A DNA stretch of 64,000 bases, from the NCBI GenBank assembly GCA_963707895.1, contig CAVPRS010000010.1:372001-436000 (forward strand), written 5' to 3'. Below are positions 51,496 through 62,584 of the stretch, one piece after another. The stretch is from Fodinibacter sp963707895. GTDB lineage: Bacteria; Actinomycetota; Actinomycetes; Actinomycetales; Dermatophilaceae. Made by a program: the position numbers and the translations under genes. Every line of letters starts with the position of its first letter. Positions within the stretch are counted from its first letter, which is position 1. The notes under the pieces were generated by a model. It saw only the letters and a program-made list of their open reading frames with translations, was not told where the DNA came from and made no database searches.

Positions 51496-51610
51496 GGCGC
51501 ACGGGTGCACGGGTCCGGTACGCAGGCGGCCGCCTCCACAAGTCCTCCACACGATCGGCGGATGCCGGGGCGGCTGTGCAGATCTGCGGGATGCCGGGTG
51601 GCTTCGCGCG

Positions 51611-51661
51611 GGAACCTTCAGGTTCGCGCCACAACCGTTCCGGTGCGAACCTGAAGGTTCC
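51611..51661. repeat. Perfect 17-bp-arm palindrome between dxs and the SOS gene
   Basis: GGAACCTTCAGGTTCGC (51611-51627) and its exact reverse complement (51645-51661), extended by three further pairs (one G-T) to an 11-base loop. It lies downstream of the gene at 51734 and upstream of the dxs promoter. The sequence is unlike the two GTCGAGAG palindromes. It could end the SOS gene transcript or be an unrelated repeat. Confidence 0.72.
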
Positions 51662-51733
51662 GGGATCGGGCGGGAAAGTTGTGACTCGGGGCGGGGCTGG
51701 ACGGAGTGGCTCGGCCTGGGCGCCGGGGTGGGC

Positions 51734-52189
51734 TCAGAGCTTGGGGACGAAGTCGAGGCCGCGCAGCGCGTCGAGCAGCAGCCCGGCGGCCCGCCGCGCC
51801 GAGAGCAGCCGCACCCCCTCGCACTCGAGGTCGCCGAGCACCTGGGCCACCCCCTCTGGGCCGATGTCGTCGACGAGGTCGACGCGCACCTCGCGGTAGG
51901 CCGAGCGCATCGCGTCGAGCTGGGCGTCGAGGTGTCGCACGGTGAACCACGCGAGCGCCACCGGATGCCGTCGCCACGCCGGGTACAGCCGGTAGTCGGG
52001 CGGGCAGTGGTCGAGCAGCCAGGCGCTGGCCCGGTGGTCCCAGCCGCGCTCGCCCGGAGGGGGCACACCCGGCGGCCAGCCGGGCGGTCCCCCGACCCGG
52101 CTCGCTCCCGACGAGGAGCGCCGCCCGGCCGGCGATCCGGGGGTGCCGGCGCGCAGCGGAGGCCCACCGGGCGCCGCGGACTCGAACAC
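51734..52189 (-). CDS. Unknown protein under a perfect SOS box (probable LexA regulon member)
   Basis: 151 residues from GTG 52189, with a Pro/Gly-rich disordered first 50 residues and then a helical C-terminal domain (WDHRASAWLLDHCPPDYRLY, LAWFTVRHLDAQLDAMRSAY, GVRLLSARRAAGLLLDALRG). No catalytic motif. The start was chosen because TATGAT (52197-52202) lies 7 bases before the GTG, the leaderless spacing, and a perfect LexA box spans the start. The longer ATG 52201 would lie in the -10. From memory, similar small helical proteins occur beside actinobacterial dnaE2/imuB, but this is unverified and none of those genes is nearby. Likely a DNA-damage-induced protein. Confidence 0.75.
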   Translation of the reverse strand: MFESAAPGGPPLRAGTPGSPAGRRSSSGASRVGGPPGWPPGVPPPGERGWDHRASAWLLDHCPPDYRLYPAWRRHPVALAWFTVRHLDAQLDAMRSAYREVRVDLVDDIGPEGVAQVLGDLECEGVRLLSARRAAGLLLDALRGLDFVPKL

Positions 52190-52202
52190 GTGTTCGATCA
52201 TA
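52182..52202 (-). promoter_or_regulatory. SOS (LexA) box and -10 of the unknown damage gene
   Basis: TCGAACACGTGTTCGA (52182-52197) is a perfect 16-base palindrome fitting the actinobacterial LexA consensus TCGAACrnnyGTTCGA. TATGAT (52197-52202) is the adjoining -10 on the minus strand, so LexA would cover the transcription start. Confidence 0.85.
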
Positions 52203-52289
52203 CGCGGGTCCGCACGAGTGGGACAGCCCGTCCGCGCACCTCCCACCGGACCGGTAGGAGTTGGGACCGCATCGTGGACCGGCCGCTCA

Positions 52290-52327
52290 TCGAATAATCC
52301 AGCGTTATACATTTGATAAGACTTGAA
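52290..52327 (+). promoter_or_regulatory. AT-rich promoter region of the sulfate assimilation operon
   Basis: A low-GC island before sir, containing TTAT-N7-ATAA (52305-52319) and TAnnnT-type candidates around TTATACATTTGATAAG. Position and composition mark it as the operon promoter and likely regulator site; exact boxes and the regulator cannot be assigned. Confidence 0.45.
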
Positions 52328-52353
52328 CCGCTACCGAACCTGCTTGGGGAGCC

Positions 52354-54069
52354 ATGACCACGCCAACGACCGAGGCCTCGACCGGGCGGGCGCTGCGCCC
52401 GCCGCGGGCCGGCCGTTCCAACGGTCAGTGGGCCGTCGACGGCACCGAGCCGCTCAACGCCAACGAGGCGTGGAAGCAGGAGGACGGCGGCCTCAACGTG
52501 CGCGAGCGCATCGAGCAGGTCTACGCCAAGGAGGGGTTCGCCTCCATCCCGCCCCAGGACCTCAGCGGCCGGTTCCGCTGGTGGGGGCTCTACACCCAGC
52601 GCAAGCCCGGCATCGACGGCGGCCGCACCGCGCAGCTCGACGACACCGAGCTCTCCGACGAGTACTTCATGCTGCGGGTGCGGCTCGACGGTGGCGCCCT
52701 CACCCTGGCCCAGCTGCGGGTGCTCGCCGACCTCAGCCACGAGTTCGCCCGCGGCACGGCCGACATCAGCGACCGGCAGAACATCCAGTACCACTGGATC
52801 CGGGTCGAGGACGTGCCCGAGATCTGGCGCCGCCTCGAGGCAGTCGGCCTGCAGACCACCGAGGCGTGCGGTGACACCCCGCGCGTCATCCTCGGCAGCC
52901 CGCTCGCCGGCATCGCCGCCGACGAGATCCTCGACCCCACGCCCACGATCGACGAGATCACCAGCCGGTTCGTCGGCGACCCGGAGCTCGCCAACCTGCC
53001 GCGCAAGTTCAAGTCGGCCATCACCGGGCACCCCAGCCTCGACGTCGTCCACGAGATCAACGACATCTCGCTCGTCGGGGTCGTCCACCCCGAGCTCGGC
53101 GCCGGCTACGACCTCTGGGTCGGTGGCGGGCTGTCCACGGCCCCGCGCCTCGCCGAGCGGATCGGCGTCTTCGTCGCGCCCGACCAGGCCGCCGACGTGT
53201 GGCTCGGCGTCATCTCGATCTTCCGCGACTACGGCTACCGCCGGCTGCGCACCAAGGCCCGCCTGAAGTTCCTCATGGCCGAGTGGGGTCCGGAGAAGTT
53301 CCGCCAGGTGCTCGAGACCGAGTACCTCGGGCACGCCCTCCCCGACGGCCCTCCCCCGGCGCCGCCCACCGGTCCCGGCGACCACGTCGGCGTCCACCTC
53401 CAGAAGGACGGCAACCACTACGTCGGCGCCGCCCCCGTCGTCGGCCGGATCAGCGGCGACGTGCTCACCGGCCTCGCCGACCTGATGGCGGCCGCCGGCA
53501 CCGACCGGGTGCGCCTCACCCCCCACCAGAAGCTCGTCGTGCTCGATGTCACCCCCGAGGCCCTCGACGACCTCGTGGCCGGGCTCGACGACCTCGGGCT
53601 CTCGGTGTCCCCCAGCCCGTTCCGCCGCCACACGATGGCCTGCACCGGCATCGAGTTCTGCAAGCTCGCCATCGTCGAGACCAAGGCCACCGCCGCCACC
53701 GCGATCGCCGAGCTCGAGCGCCGCCTCGCCGACGTCACCGACCGGCTCGACACCCCGGTCACCCTCAACGTCAACGGCTGCCCCAACTCCTGCGCCCGGA
53801 TCCAGGTGGCCGACATCGGGCTCAAGGGGATGATCGTCACCACCGACGGCGTCCAGGAGCCGGGCTTCCAGGTGCACCTCGGTGGCGGCCTCGCCTCCGC
53901 CGACCGCGACGAGGCCGGCCTGGGCCGCACCGTGCGCGGCCTGAAGGTCACCGCCGCCGACCTGCCCGACCTCGTCGAGCGCCTCGTGCGCCGCTGGCTC
54001 GACCAGCGCGAGGCCGGCGAGACGTTCTCGAGCTGGGCCCACCGCGTCGACGAGGAGGAGCTGCGATGA
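52354..54069 (+). CDS. sir: Ferredoxin-dependent sulfite reductase (nitrite/sulfite reductase family)
   Basis: 571 residues. It reduces sulfite to sulfide with six electrons using sirohaem and a 4Fe-4S cluster. The cluster/sirohaem ligands are ACTGIEFC and NVNGCPNSCARIQ. YTQRKPG near 95 and TTEACGDTPR near 175 are the Tyr and Cys regions that cross-link in M. tuberculosis SirA; their presence argues for sulfite over nitrite. Sirohaem is supplied by cysG at the operon end. ATG 52354 has GGGGAG upstream. It overlaps cysH by ATGA. Confidence 0.93.
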   Translation: MTTPTTEASTGRALRPPRAGRSNGQWAVDGTEPLNANEAWKQEDGGLNVRERIEQVYAKEGFASIPPQDLSGRFRWWGLYTQRKPGIDGGRTAQLDDTELSDEYFMLRVRLDGGALTLAQLRVLADLSHEFARGTADISDRQNIQYHWIRVEDVPEIWRRLEAVGLQTTEACGDTPRVILGSPLAGIAADEILDPTPTIDEITSRFVGDPELANLPRKFKSAITGHPSLDVVHEINDISLVGVVHPELGAGYDLWVGGGLSTAPRLAERIGVFVAPDQAADVWLGVISIFRDYGYRRLRTKARLKFLMAEWGPEKFRQVLETEYLGHALPDGPPPAPPTGPGDHVGVHLQKDGNHYVGAAPVVGRISGDVLTGLADLMAAAGTDRVRLTPHQKLVVLDVTPEALDDLVAGLDDLGLSVSPSPFRRHTMACTGIEFCKLAIVETKATAATAIAELERRLADVTDRLDTPVTLNVNGCPNSCARIQVADIGLKGMIVTTDGVQEPGFQVHLGGGLASADRDEAGLGRTVRGLKVTAADLPDLVERLVRRWLDQREAGETFSSWAHRVDEEELR

Positions 54070-54794
54070 CCGCCACCACCAGCACCACGCCCACCGCGCG
54101 GCGCGGCGTCGACGAGCTGCGCGCCCTGGCCGAGTCCGGCGCCCGCGAGCTCGGGCCCGACGCCACCGCCGCCGAGGTCGCCGCCTGGGCGGCCCGCACC
54201 TTCCCCGGCACGCTCGCCGTCGCGTGCAGCATGGCGGATGCCGTGCTGCCGGCGGTCGTCGCCGACCACGCCCCCGGCGTCGACGTCCTCTTCCTCGACA
54301 CCGGCTACCACTTCTCCGACACCTACGCCACGCGCGACCGGGTCGCCCACGAGCTCGACGTCACCGTCGTCGACGTGCTCCCCACGCGCACCGTGGCCGA
54401 GCAGGACGCCGAGTTCGGGGCCCGCCTCTACGAGCGCGACCCCGCCGCGTGCTGCCGGATGCGCAAGGTCGAGCCGCTCAAGGCGGCGCTGGGTGGCTAC
54501 GAGGCCTGGGTCACCGGCATCCGACGCGACGAGGGACCGACCCGCGCCGACACCCCGTTGGTCACCTTCGACGAGCAGTTCGGCCTGGTGAAGCTCAACC
54601 CACTCGCTGCCTGGACCTTCGACGAGGTCGTCGACTACGCCAACGACCACCGCGTGCCGGTCAACCTGCTTCTCTCCGACGGCTACCCGTCGATCGGCTG
54701 CGAGCCCTGCACCCAGCGGGTCGAGCCGGGCGACGACCCGCGCGCCGGGCGCTGGGCCGGCTTCGCCAAGACCGAGTGCGGTCTCCACCCATGA
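54066..54794 (+). CDS. cysH: Adenylyl-sulfate (APS) reductase
   Basis: 242 residues of the PAPS/APS reductase family. The 4Fe-4S cysteines typical of APS-using enzymes are present: CCRMRKVEPL and SIGCEPCTQ, with the catalytic Cys in the final KTECGLHP. LFLDTGYHFSDTYATRDRV is the adenylate-sulfate site. It reduces APS to sulfite for sir. The N-terminal 20 residues are Thr/Ala-rich and probably disordered. It overlaps its neighbours on both sides by ATGA. Confidence 0.93.
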   Translation: MTATTSTTPTARRGVDELRALAESGARELGPDATAAEVAAWAARTFPGTLAVACSMADAVLPAVVADHAPGVDVLFLDTGYHFSDTYATRDRVAHELDVTVVDVLPTRTVAEQDAEFGARLYERDPAACCRMRKVEPLKAALGGYEAWVTGIRRDEGPTRADTPLVTFDEQFGLVKLNPLAAWTFDEVVDYANDHRVPVNLLLSDGYPSIGCEPCTQRVEPGDDPRAGRWAGFAKTECGLHP

Positions 54795-55780
54795 CCACCA
54801 CCGCCGAGACGACCACCACCACCGACACCCTGACCGAGGTGCCCCGCGTGACGACCGACCTGACCCCCGCCGTGCCGACCGACCTGCCGGTGCTCAGCCA
54901 GCTCGACGTGCTCGAGAGCGAGGCGATGCTCGTCATCCGCGAGATCACCGCCGAGCTCGAGCGCCCGGTGCTGCTCTTCAGCGGCGGCAAGGACTCGGTC
55001 GTCATGCTGCACGTCGCGGCGAAGGCGTTCTGGCCGGCCCCGATCCCGTTCCCGGTGCTGCACGTCGACACCGGCCACAACTTCCCCGAGGTGCTCGCCT
55101 ACCGCGACGCCACGGTCGAGCGGCTCGGGCTGCGACTCGAGGTCGCCTCCGTGCAGGACTGGATCGACGACGGGCGGCTGCGCGAGCGGGCCGACGGCAC
55201 CCGCAACCCGCTCCAGACCCAGCCGCTGCTCGAGGCGATCGCGACCCACCGCTTCGACGGCGTGTTCGGCGGGGGCCGACGCGACGAGGAGAAGGCCCGG
55301 GCCAAGGAGCGGGTGGTCAGCCTGCGCGACGACTTCGGCCAGTGGGACCCCAAGAACCAGCGCCCCGAGCTGTGGAACATCTTCAACCCGCGACACCGGG
55401 TCGGCGAGCACGTGCGCGTCTTCCCCCTGTCGAACTGGACCGAGCTCGACGTGTGGCGCTACATCGAGCGCGAGGGCATCGAGCTGCCCGGCCTCTACTA
55501 CGCCCACGACCGCGAGGTGTTCGAGCGCGACGGCATGCTCCTGGCCGTCGGCCCGGTGTCGCAGCCGCGCGACGGCGAGGCCGTGGCCACCCGCCGGGTG
55601 CGCTACCGCACGGTCGGCGACATGTCGTGCACCGGAGCGGTCGAGAGCGACGCGGCATCGGTCGTCGACGTGGTGACCGAGGTCGCCGCCTCGACCCTGA
55701 CCGAGCGTGGGGCCACCCGCGCCGACGACCGCATCTCGGAGGCCGCCATGGAGGACCGCAAGAAGGAGGGGTACTTCTGA
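54791..55780 (+). CDS. cysD: Sulfate adenylyltransferase subunit 2
   Basis: 329 residues. With CysN it makes APS from sulfate and ATP. The PP-loop LLFSGGKDSVVMLHVA is near 58-74, followed by PVLHVDTGHNFPEVLAYRD, GGRRDEEKARAKERV and the end RISEAAMEDRKKEGYF, which is nearly identical to other CysD proteins. The first 40 residues are Thr-rich and not part of the usual family; ATG 54791 overlaps the cysH stop, though a GTG at 54848 is possible. Confidence 0.93.
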   Translation: MTTTAETTTTTDTLTEVPRVTTDLTPAVPTDLPVLSQLDVLESEAMLVIREITAELERPVLLFSGGKDSVVMLHVAAKAFWPAPIPFPVLHVDTGHNFPEVLAYRDATVERLGLRLEVASVQDWIDDGRLRERADGTRNPLQTQPLLEAIATHRFDGVFGGGRRDEEKARAKERVVSLRDDFGQWDPKNQRPELWNIFNPRHRVGEHVRVFPLSNWTELDVWRYIEREGIELPGLYYAHDREVFERDGMLLAVGPVSQPRDGEAVATRRVRYRTVGDMSCTGAVESDAASVVDVVTEVAASTLTERGATRADDRISEAAMEDRKKEGYF

Positions 55781-57060
55781 TGAGCACCCTCCTGCGCCTC
55801 GCCACCGCCGGCTCGGTCGACGACGGCAAGTCGACCCTGGTCGGCCGGCTGCTCCACGACTCCAAGAACGTCCTCGCCGACCAGCTCGACGCGGTCGAGC
55901 GGGTCAGCCGCGACCGCGGCCTGGCCTCGGCCGACCTCGCGCTGCTCACCGACGGCCTGCGCGCCGAGCGCGAGCAGGGCATCACCATCGACGTCGCCTA
56001 CCGCTACTTCGCCACGGCGCAGCGCTCGTTCGTGCTCGCCGACTGCCCCGGACACGTGCAGTACACCCGCAACACGGTCACCGGGTCGTCCACCGCCGAC
56101 GCCCTCGTGCTGCTCGTCGACGCCCGCAAGGGTGTGCTCGAGCAGACCCGCCGGCACCTCGCGGTCGCCGCGCTGATGCGGGTGCCGCACGTCGTCATCG
56201 CCGTGAACAAGATCGACCTCGTCGCGCACAGCGAGGACGTCTTCCGCACCGTCGCCGCCGACGTGCGCGCGATCGCCGCCGAGCTCGGCATCCCCGATGC
56301 CCACGCGATCCCGGTCTCGGCCCTGGTCGGCGACAACGTCGTCGACCGGTCGGCCAACACGCCCTGGTACGACGGGCCCTCGCTCCTCGAGCTGCTCGAG
56401 ACCCTGCCGCCCGACACCGACCCGGTGCGCGAGTCGTTCCGGATGCCGGTGCAGGTCGTCATCCGCCCCCAGGGCGCCGCACGCTCACCCGAGCACGTGG
56501 AGTACCGCGGGTATGCCGGGCAGCTCGCCTCGGGCTCGGTGCGCGTCGGCGACGAGGTCGTCGTGCTGCCGTCGGGCTCGCGCAGCACGGTGGCCGGCAT
56601 CGACCTCGGCGAGAAGTCGCTCGAGGTCGCCGTCGCACCCCAGTCGGTCTCGATCCGGCTCACCGACGACGTCGACGTGAGCCGGGGCGACCTGATCGCC
56701 GCGGCCAGCGACCCGGTGCCGCTGCGCCAGGAGGTCACCGCGCTGGCGTGCTGGCTCGGCGACGACGCCCTGCGCCCCGGTGCCCGGCTGCTCGTCAAGC
56801 ACGGCTCACGCACCGTGCTCGCGGTCGTGCGCTCGATCGACGGCCGACTCGACCTCGACGCCCTGCGGCTGGCACCCACGGACCAGTTGGGGCTCAACGA
56901 CATCGGCCGGGTCACCGTCCGCCTCGCGTCGCCGCTGCCGGTCGAGTCGTACTCGACGTCGCGCCGCGGAGGTGCCTTCCTGCTCGTCGACCCCGACGAC
57001 GGTCGCACCCTCGCCGCCGCCATGGCCGACGCCGTGGCTCCCGGAGAGCACCCGCAGTGA
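55780..57060 (+). CDS. cysN: Sulfate adenylyltransferase subunit 1 (GTPase)
   Basis: 426 residues of the EF-Tu-like GTPase family that couples GTP hydrolysis to APS formation with CysD. G1 is GSVDDGKST, G2 lies in REQGITIDVAYRYF, G3 is DCPGH, G4 NKID and G5 VSAL. Length is that of stand-alone CysN, so there is no fused APS kinase, in keeping with an APS reductase downstream of it in the pathway. Start ATG 55780 shares its A with the cysD TGA (TGATG). Confidence 0.95.
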   Translation: MSTLLRLATAGSVDDGKSTLVGRLLHDSKNVLADQLDAVERVSRDRGLASADLALLTDGLRAEREQGITIDVAYRYFATAQRSFVLADCPGHVQYTRNTVTGSSTADALVLLVDARKGVLEQTRRHLAVAALMRVPHVVIAVNKIDLVAHSEDVFRTVAADVRAIAAELGIPDAHAIPVSALVGDNVVDRSANTPWYDGPSLLELLETLPPDTDPVRESFRMPVQVVIRPQGAARSPEHVEYRGYAGQLASGSVRVGDEVVVLPSGSRSTVAGIDLGEKSLEVAVAPQSVSIRLTDDVDVSRGDLIAAASDPVPLRQEVTALACWLGDDALRPGARLLVKHGSRTVLAVVRSIDGRLDLDALRLAPTDQLGLNDIGRVTVRLASPLPVESYSTSRRGGAFLLVDPDDGRTLAAAMADAVAPGEHPQ

Positions 57061-58259
57061 CCCTGCCCGTCGGTCTCGACCTCACCGGGCGCGCGGCGCT
57101 CGTCGTGGGCGGCGGCCCCGCGGTGGTCGAGGGGGTGCGCGCCCTCGTCGGCGCCCGCGCCCAGGTGCGCGTCGTCGCCCCGTGGCTGTGCGAGGAGCTC
57201 GAGGAGCTGGCCGTCTCGGGCGAGCTCGACTGGAGCGCACGCGAGTACGCCGGAGCGGCCGAGCTCGACGACGCCTGGTTCGTCGTCGTGGGCACGGGCG
57301 ACGCGGTCACCGACGACCGGGTGCGCGCCGACGCCCTGTCTGCGCGGCTGTGGTGTGTCGACGGCGTCCTGCCTCTCGGGGGCACCGCAACCCTGCCGCC
57401 CACCGCACGGGCCACCACCCCCGACGGCACCGTCGTGGTCGCGGCCCACTCCCCCGACGATGCCCTGGCCGCCGAGGTCACGCGCACGGTCGACGGACTG
57501 CTGGCCGGGGGCGCGGTCGACCTGCGCCGCCGGTCACCGCGCCCCGGCACCGGGTGGGTCGCGCTCGTCGGGGGCGGCCCGGGTGCCGACGGGCTGCTCA
57601 CCGGGCGGGGTCGCGAGCTGCTGGCCGCCGCCGACGTCGTGGTGCTCGACCGGCTGGCACCGAGGGGCGTCGTCGCCCGGCTCCCCTCCACCGTGCGGGT
57701 CGTCGACGTCGGCAAGGCCCCGGGGCGACACGCCCTGTCGCAGGACCTGATCAACGAGCTCATCGTCGACGAGGCGCTCGCCGGCCACGCGGTCGTGCGG
57801 CTCAAGGGCGGCGACCCCTACGTGCTCGGGCGCGGTGGCGAGGAGCGGCTCGCGTGCGAGGCGCACGGCATCCCGGTCGAGGTCGTGCCCGGAGTCACGA
57901 GCGCCGTCGCCGTGCCCGCGGCGGCCGGCATCCCCGTGACCCACCGCGGGGTGGCGAGGGGTTTCACCGTCGTCACCGGCCACGACGAGCTGCCCGCCGT
58001 GCCACCCGGCACCGACCACACGGTCGTGCTGCTCATGGGCGTGGGCCGGCTCGCGCGCTCGGCGCGCTCGCTGCTGGACGCCGGCCGTCCGGCATCCTGC
58101 CCGGTCGCGGTCATCGAGCGTGGGTTCCTGCCCGACCAGCGGGTCACCTTCGGCACCCTCGCCGACATCGCCGAGCGCGCCCGCGAGGTGGGCGTCGAGA
58201 ACCCGGCGGTCGTCGTGGTCGGCGACGTCGTCCGGCTCAGCCCCGCCTTCCCCCGCTGA
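57057..58259 (+). CDS. cysG: Sirohaem synthase (bifunctional CysG type)
   Basis: 400 residues. Residues 1-150 form the NAD-dependent precorrin-2 dehydrogenase half (GRAALVVGGGPAVVEGVRALV, GTATLPPTARATTPDGTVVV). From about 160 the uroporphyrinogen-III methyltransferase follows (WVALVGGGPGADGLLTGRG, VVVLDRLAP, VRLKGGDPYVLGRGGEE, VVPGVTSAVAVPAAAGIPVTHR). The ferrochelatase step usually belongs to the first half. It supplies sirohaem for sir. GTG 57057 overlaps the cysN stop (GTGA). Confidence 0.92.
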   Translation: MTLPVGLDLTGRAALVVGGGPAVVEGVRALVGARAQVRVVAPWLCEELEELAVSGELDWSAREYAGAAELDDAWFVVVGTGDAVTDDRVRADALSARLWCVDGVLPLGGTATLPPTARATTPDGTVVVAAHSPDDALAAEVTRTVDGLLAGGAVDLRRRSPRPGTGWVALVGGGPGADGLLTGRGRELLAAADVVVLDRLAPRGVVARLPSTVRVVDVGKAPGRHALSQDLINELIVDEALAGHAVVRLKGGDPYVLGRGGEERLACEAHGIPVEVVPGVTSAVAVPAAAGIPVTHRGVARGFTVVTGHDELPAVPPGTDHTVVLLMGVGRLARSARSLLDAGRPASCPVAVIERGFLPDQRVTFGTLADIAERAREVGVENPAVVVVGDVVRLSPAFPR

Positions 58260-58269
58260 CCCTCCCCAA

Positions 58270-58313
58270 ACGTGGGTGAAGATCGTCGCCTGGACGACGA
58301 TCTTCACCCACGT
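58270..58313. repeat. Perfect 19-bp-arm palindrome between cysG and acnA
   Basis: ACGTGGGTGAAGATCGTCG (58270-58288) and its exact reverse complement (58295-58313), with a 6-base loop CCTGGA. It lies 10 bases past cysG and 21 before the end of the converging aconitase gene, so it fits a bidirectional terminator. The sequence differs from the GTCGAGAG family. Confidence 0.75.
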
Positions 58314-58334
58314 CCGCGGTAGAACCGGCCGTCG

Positions 58335-61125
<2,791 letters not shown>

Positions 61126-61170
61126 CGGGGCTCCCTTCAGGTCGTGCGTCATCGCGCGATTCCCGTAATT

Positions 61171-61188
61171 TATCTTGATGTCAAGATA
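61171..61188 (-). promoter_or_regulatory. Perfect 18-bp palindromic operator upstream of acnA
   Basis: TATCTTGATGTCAAGATA is an exact palindrome in an AT-rich island. On the minus strand it contains TTGACA and is followed by TAAATT, a candidate -10. It resembles MarR- or TetR-type sites; which regulator binds is unknown. Confidence 0.65.
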
Positions 61189-61277
61189 TCTAACCACACG
61201 GGCTCGGTCGGGTCGAGCCTATGCCGCGCCGTACCGACCCGCGAGATCGTCAGCAGCGAGGTTGGCCGGGCGGTTGC

Positions 61278-62584
61278 TCAGGCCGGTACGAACCGTGCGA
61301 CGCACTCGACGTGGTGGGTCATCGGGAAGGCGTCGAGCGCCCGCAGGCCGTCGAGCCGGTAGCCCAGGTCGGCGAGGTAGGCGGTGTCCCGCGCCAGGGC
61401 GGCCGGGTCGCACGCCACGTAGACGACGACGCGCGGACGCAGCTCCGCAACCGCCGCGCAGATGCCCCGACCGGCGCCGGTGCGCGGCGGGTCGAGCACG
61501 ACGACGTCGGCCGAGGTCGGCAGCAGCACGGAGCGCGACGCCTTGCGCGGCCGGCTCCCCCGCTGGCGCGCGCTGCCCCGCCGCGACGGGCGGGCCACCC
61601 CGAACGCGTCGTCGACCCGTGCGGTCAGCACGGCGGCGTTGGCCCGGTCGGCGAGGTTGTGGCGGGCGTGCTCGGCCGCCTCGGGGTCGGACTCCACGGC
61701 GAGGACCTGCCCGGTCGACCCGACCGCTGCTGCGAGGGCGCCCGCGAACAGGCCCACCCCGGCATACAGGTCGAGGGCACGCTCTCCCTCGCGCACGTCG
61801 GCGGCCGTCATCACGGCCTCGACGAAGGTGCGGGCGGCACCGGGGTGCACCTGCCAGAAGCCTCGGGCCGACACCGCGAGCTCGCGCGACAGCGACTGCT
61901 CGCGCCGTCGGCGCCGCGCCAGGCGGCGTCGACCCGCTCGTGCACGACCGGCACGTCGGGGCCGGGGACGGGCACGGCGAGCGGCTCCCCGACCGACGGC
62001 GCGACGGCGTCGACGGCATCCGCGCCGGGCCAGCGCTGCTCGGTGACCCGCAGCCGGTCGATGCCGGGGGCGGCGATGCGGCAGTGGTCGATCTCGACGA
62101 CGTCGTGCGAACGGTGGCGGCGCAGCCCCGCCCGCCCCTCGCCGTCGACGGCGAACTCCACCCGGGTGCGCCAGTCGAGGCCGTGGTCGTCACCGGGCAC
62201 CGGCTCGACGTCGACCTCGAGGTCCAGGTGGGCCAGCCGGCTCAGCTGCTCGCGGACGACCTCGGCCTTGAGGGCGCGCTGTCGGGGCAGGGCCACGTGC
62301 TGGAGGTCGCAGCCGCCGCACAGACCCGGCCCGGCGAACGGGCACGGCGGACGCACCCGGTCCGGCGACGGCGTGACGACGCTGACGGCATCCGCACGGA
62401 CGAACCGCTCTCCGGCGCCGGTCTCGGTGACCCGAGCGAGCACCCGCTCGCCGGGGATGGTGTGGCGCACGAAGAGGACCTGGCCGTCGTGGCGGGCGAT
62501 GCAGTGGCCGCCGTGCGCGATGGCGGTGACGTCGACCTCGACCTCGTCGCCGACCGCGAGCCCGCTGCCGTGGGGCTCGGGCAT
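61278..62584 (-). pseudogene. TrmA/RumA-family RNA (uracil-5-)-methyltransferase-like gene, frameshifted
   Basis: An RNA methyltransferase of about 435 residues if joined. The first frame from ATG 62584 has a TRAM-like domain (VGDEVEVDVTAIAHGGHCIA), then the iron-sulfur cysteines (CPFAGPGLCGGCDLQHV), up to about DVPVVHERV. The second frame begins by EQSLSRELAVSARGFWQVHP and has the SAM loop LDLYAGVGLFAGALA, VVVLDPPRTGAG and catalytic Cys in YVACDPAAL. Between them one base is missing (or two extra) within about 61905-61950. ATG 62584 overlaps the permease stop as ATGA. Which uridine in which RNA is modified is unknown. Confidence 0.82.
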
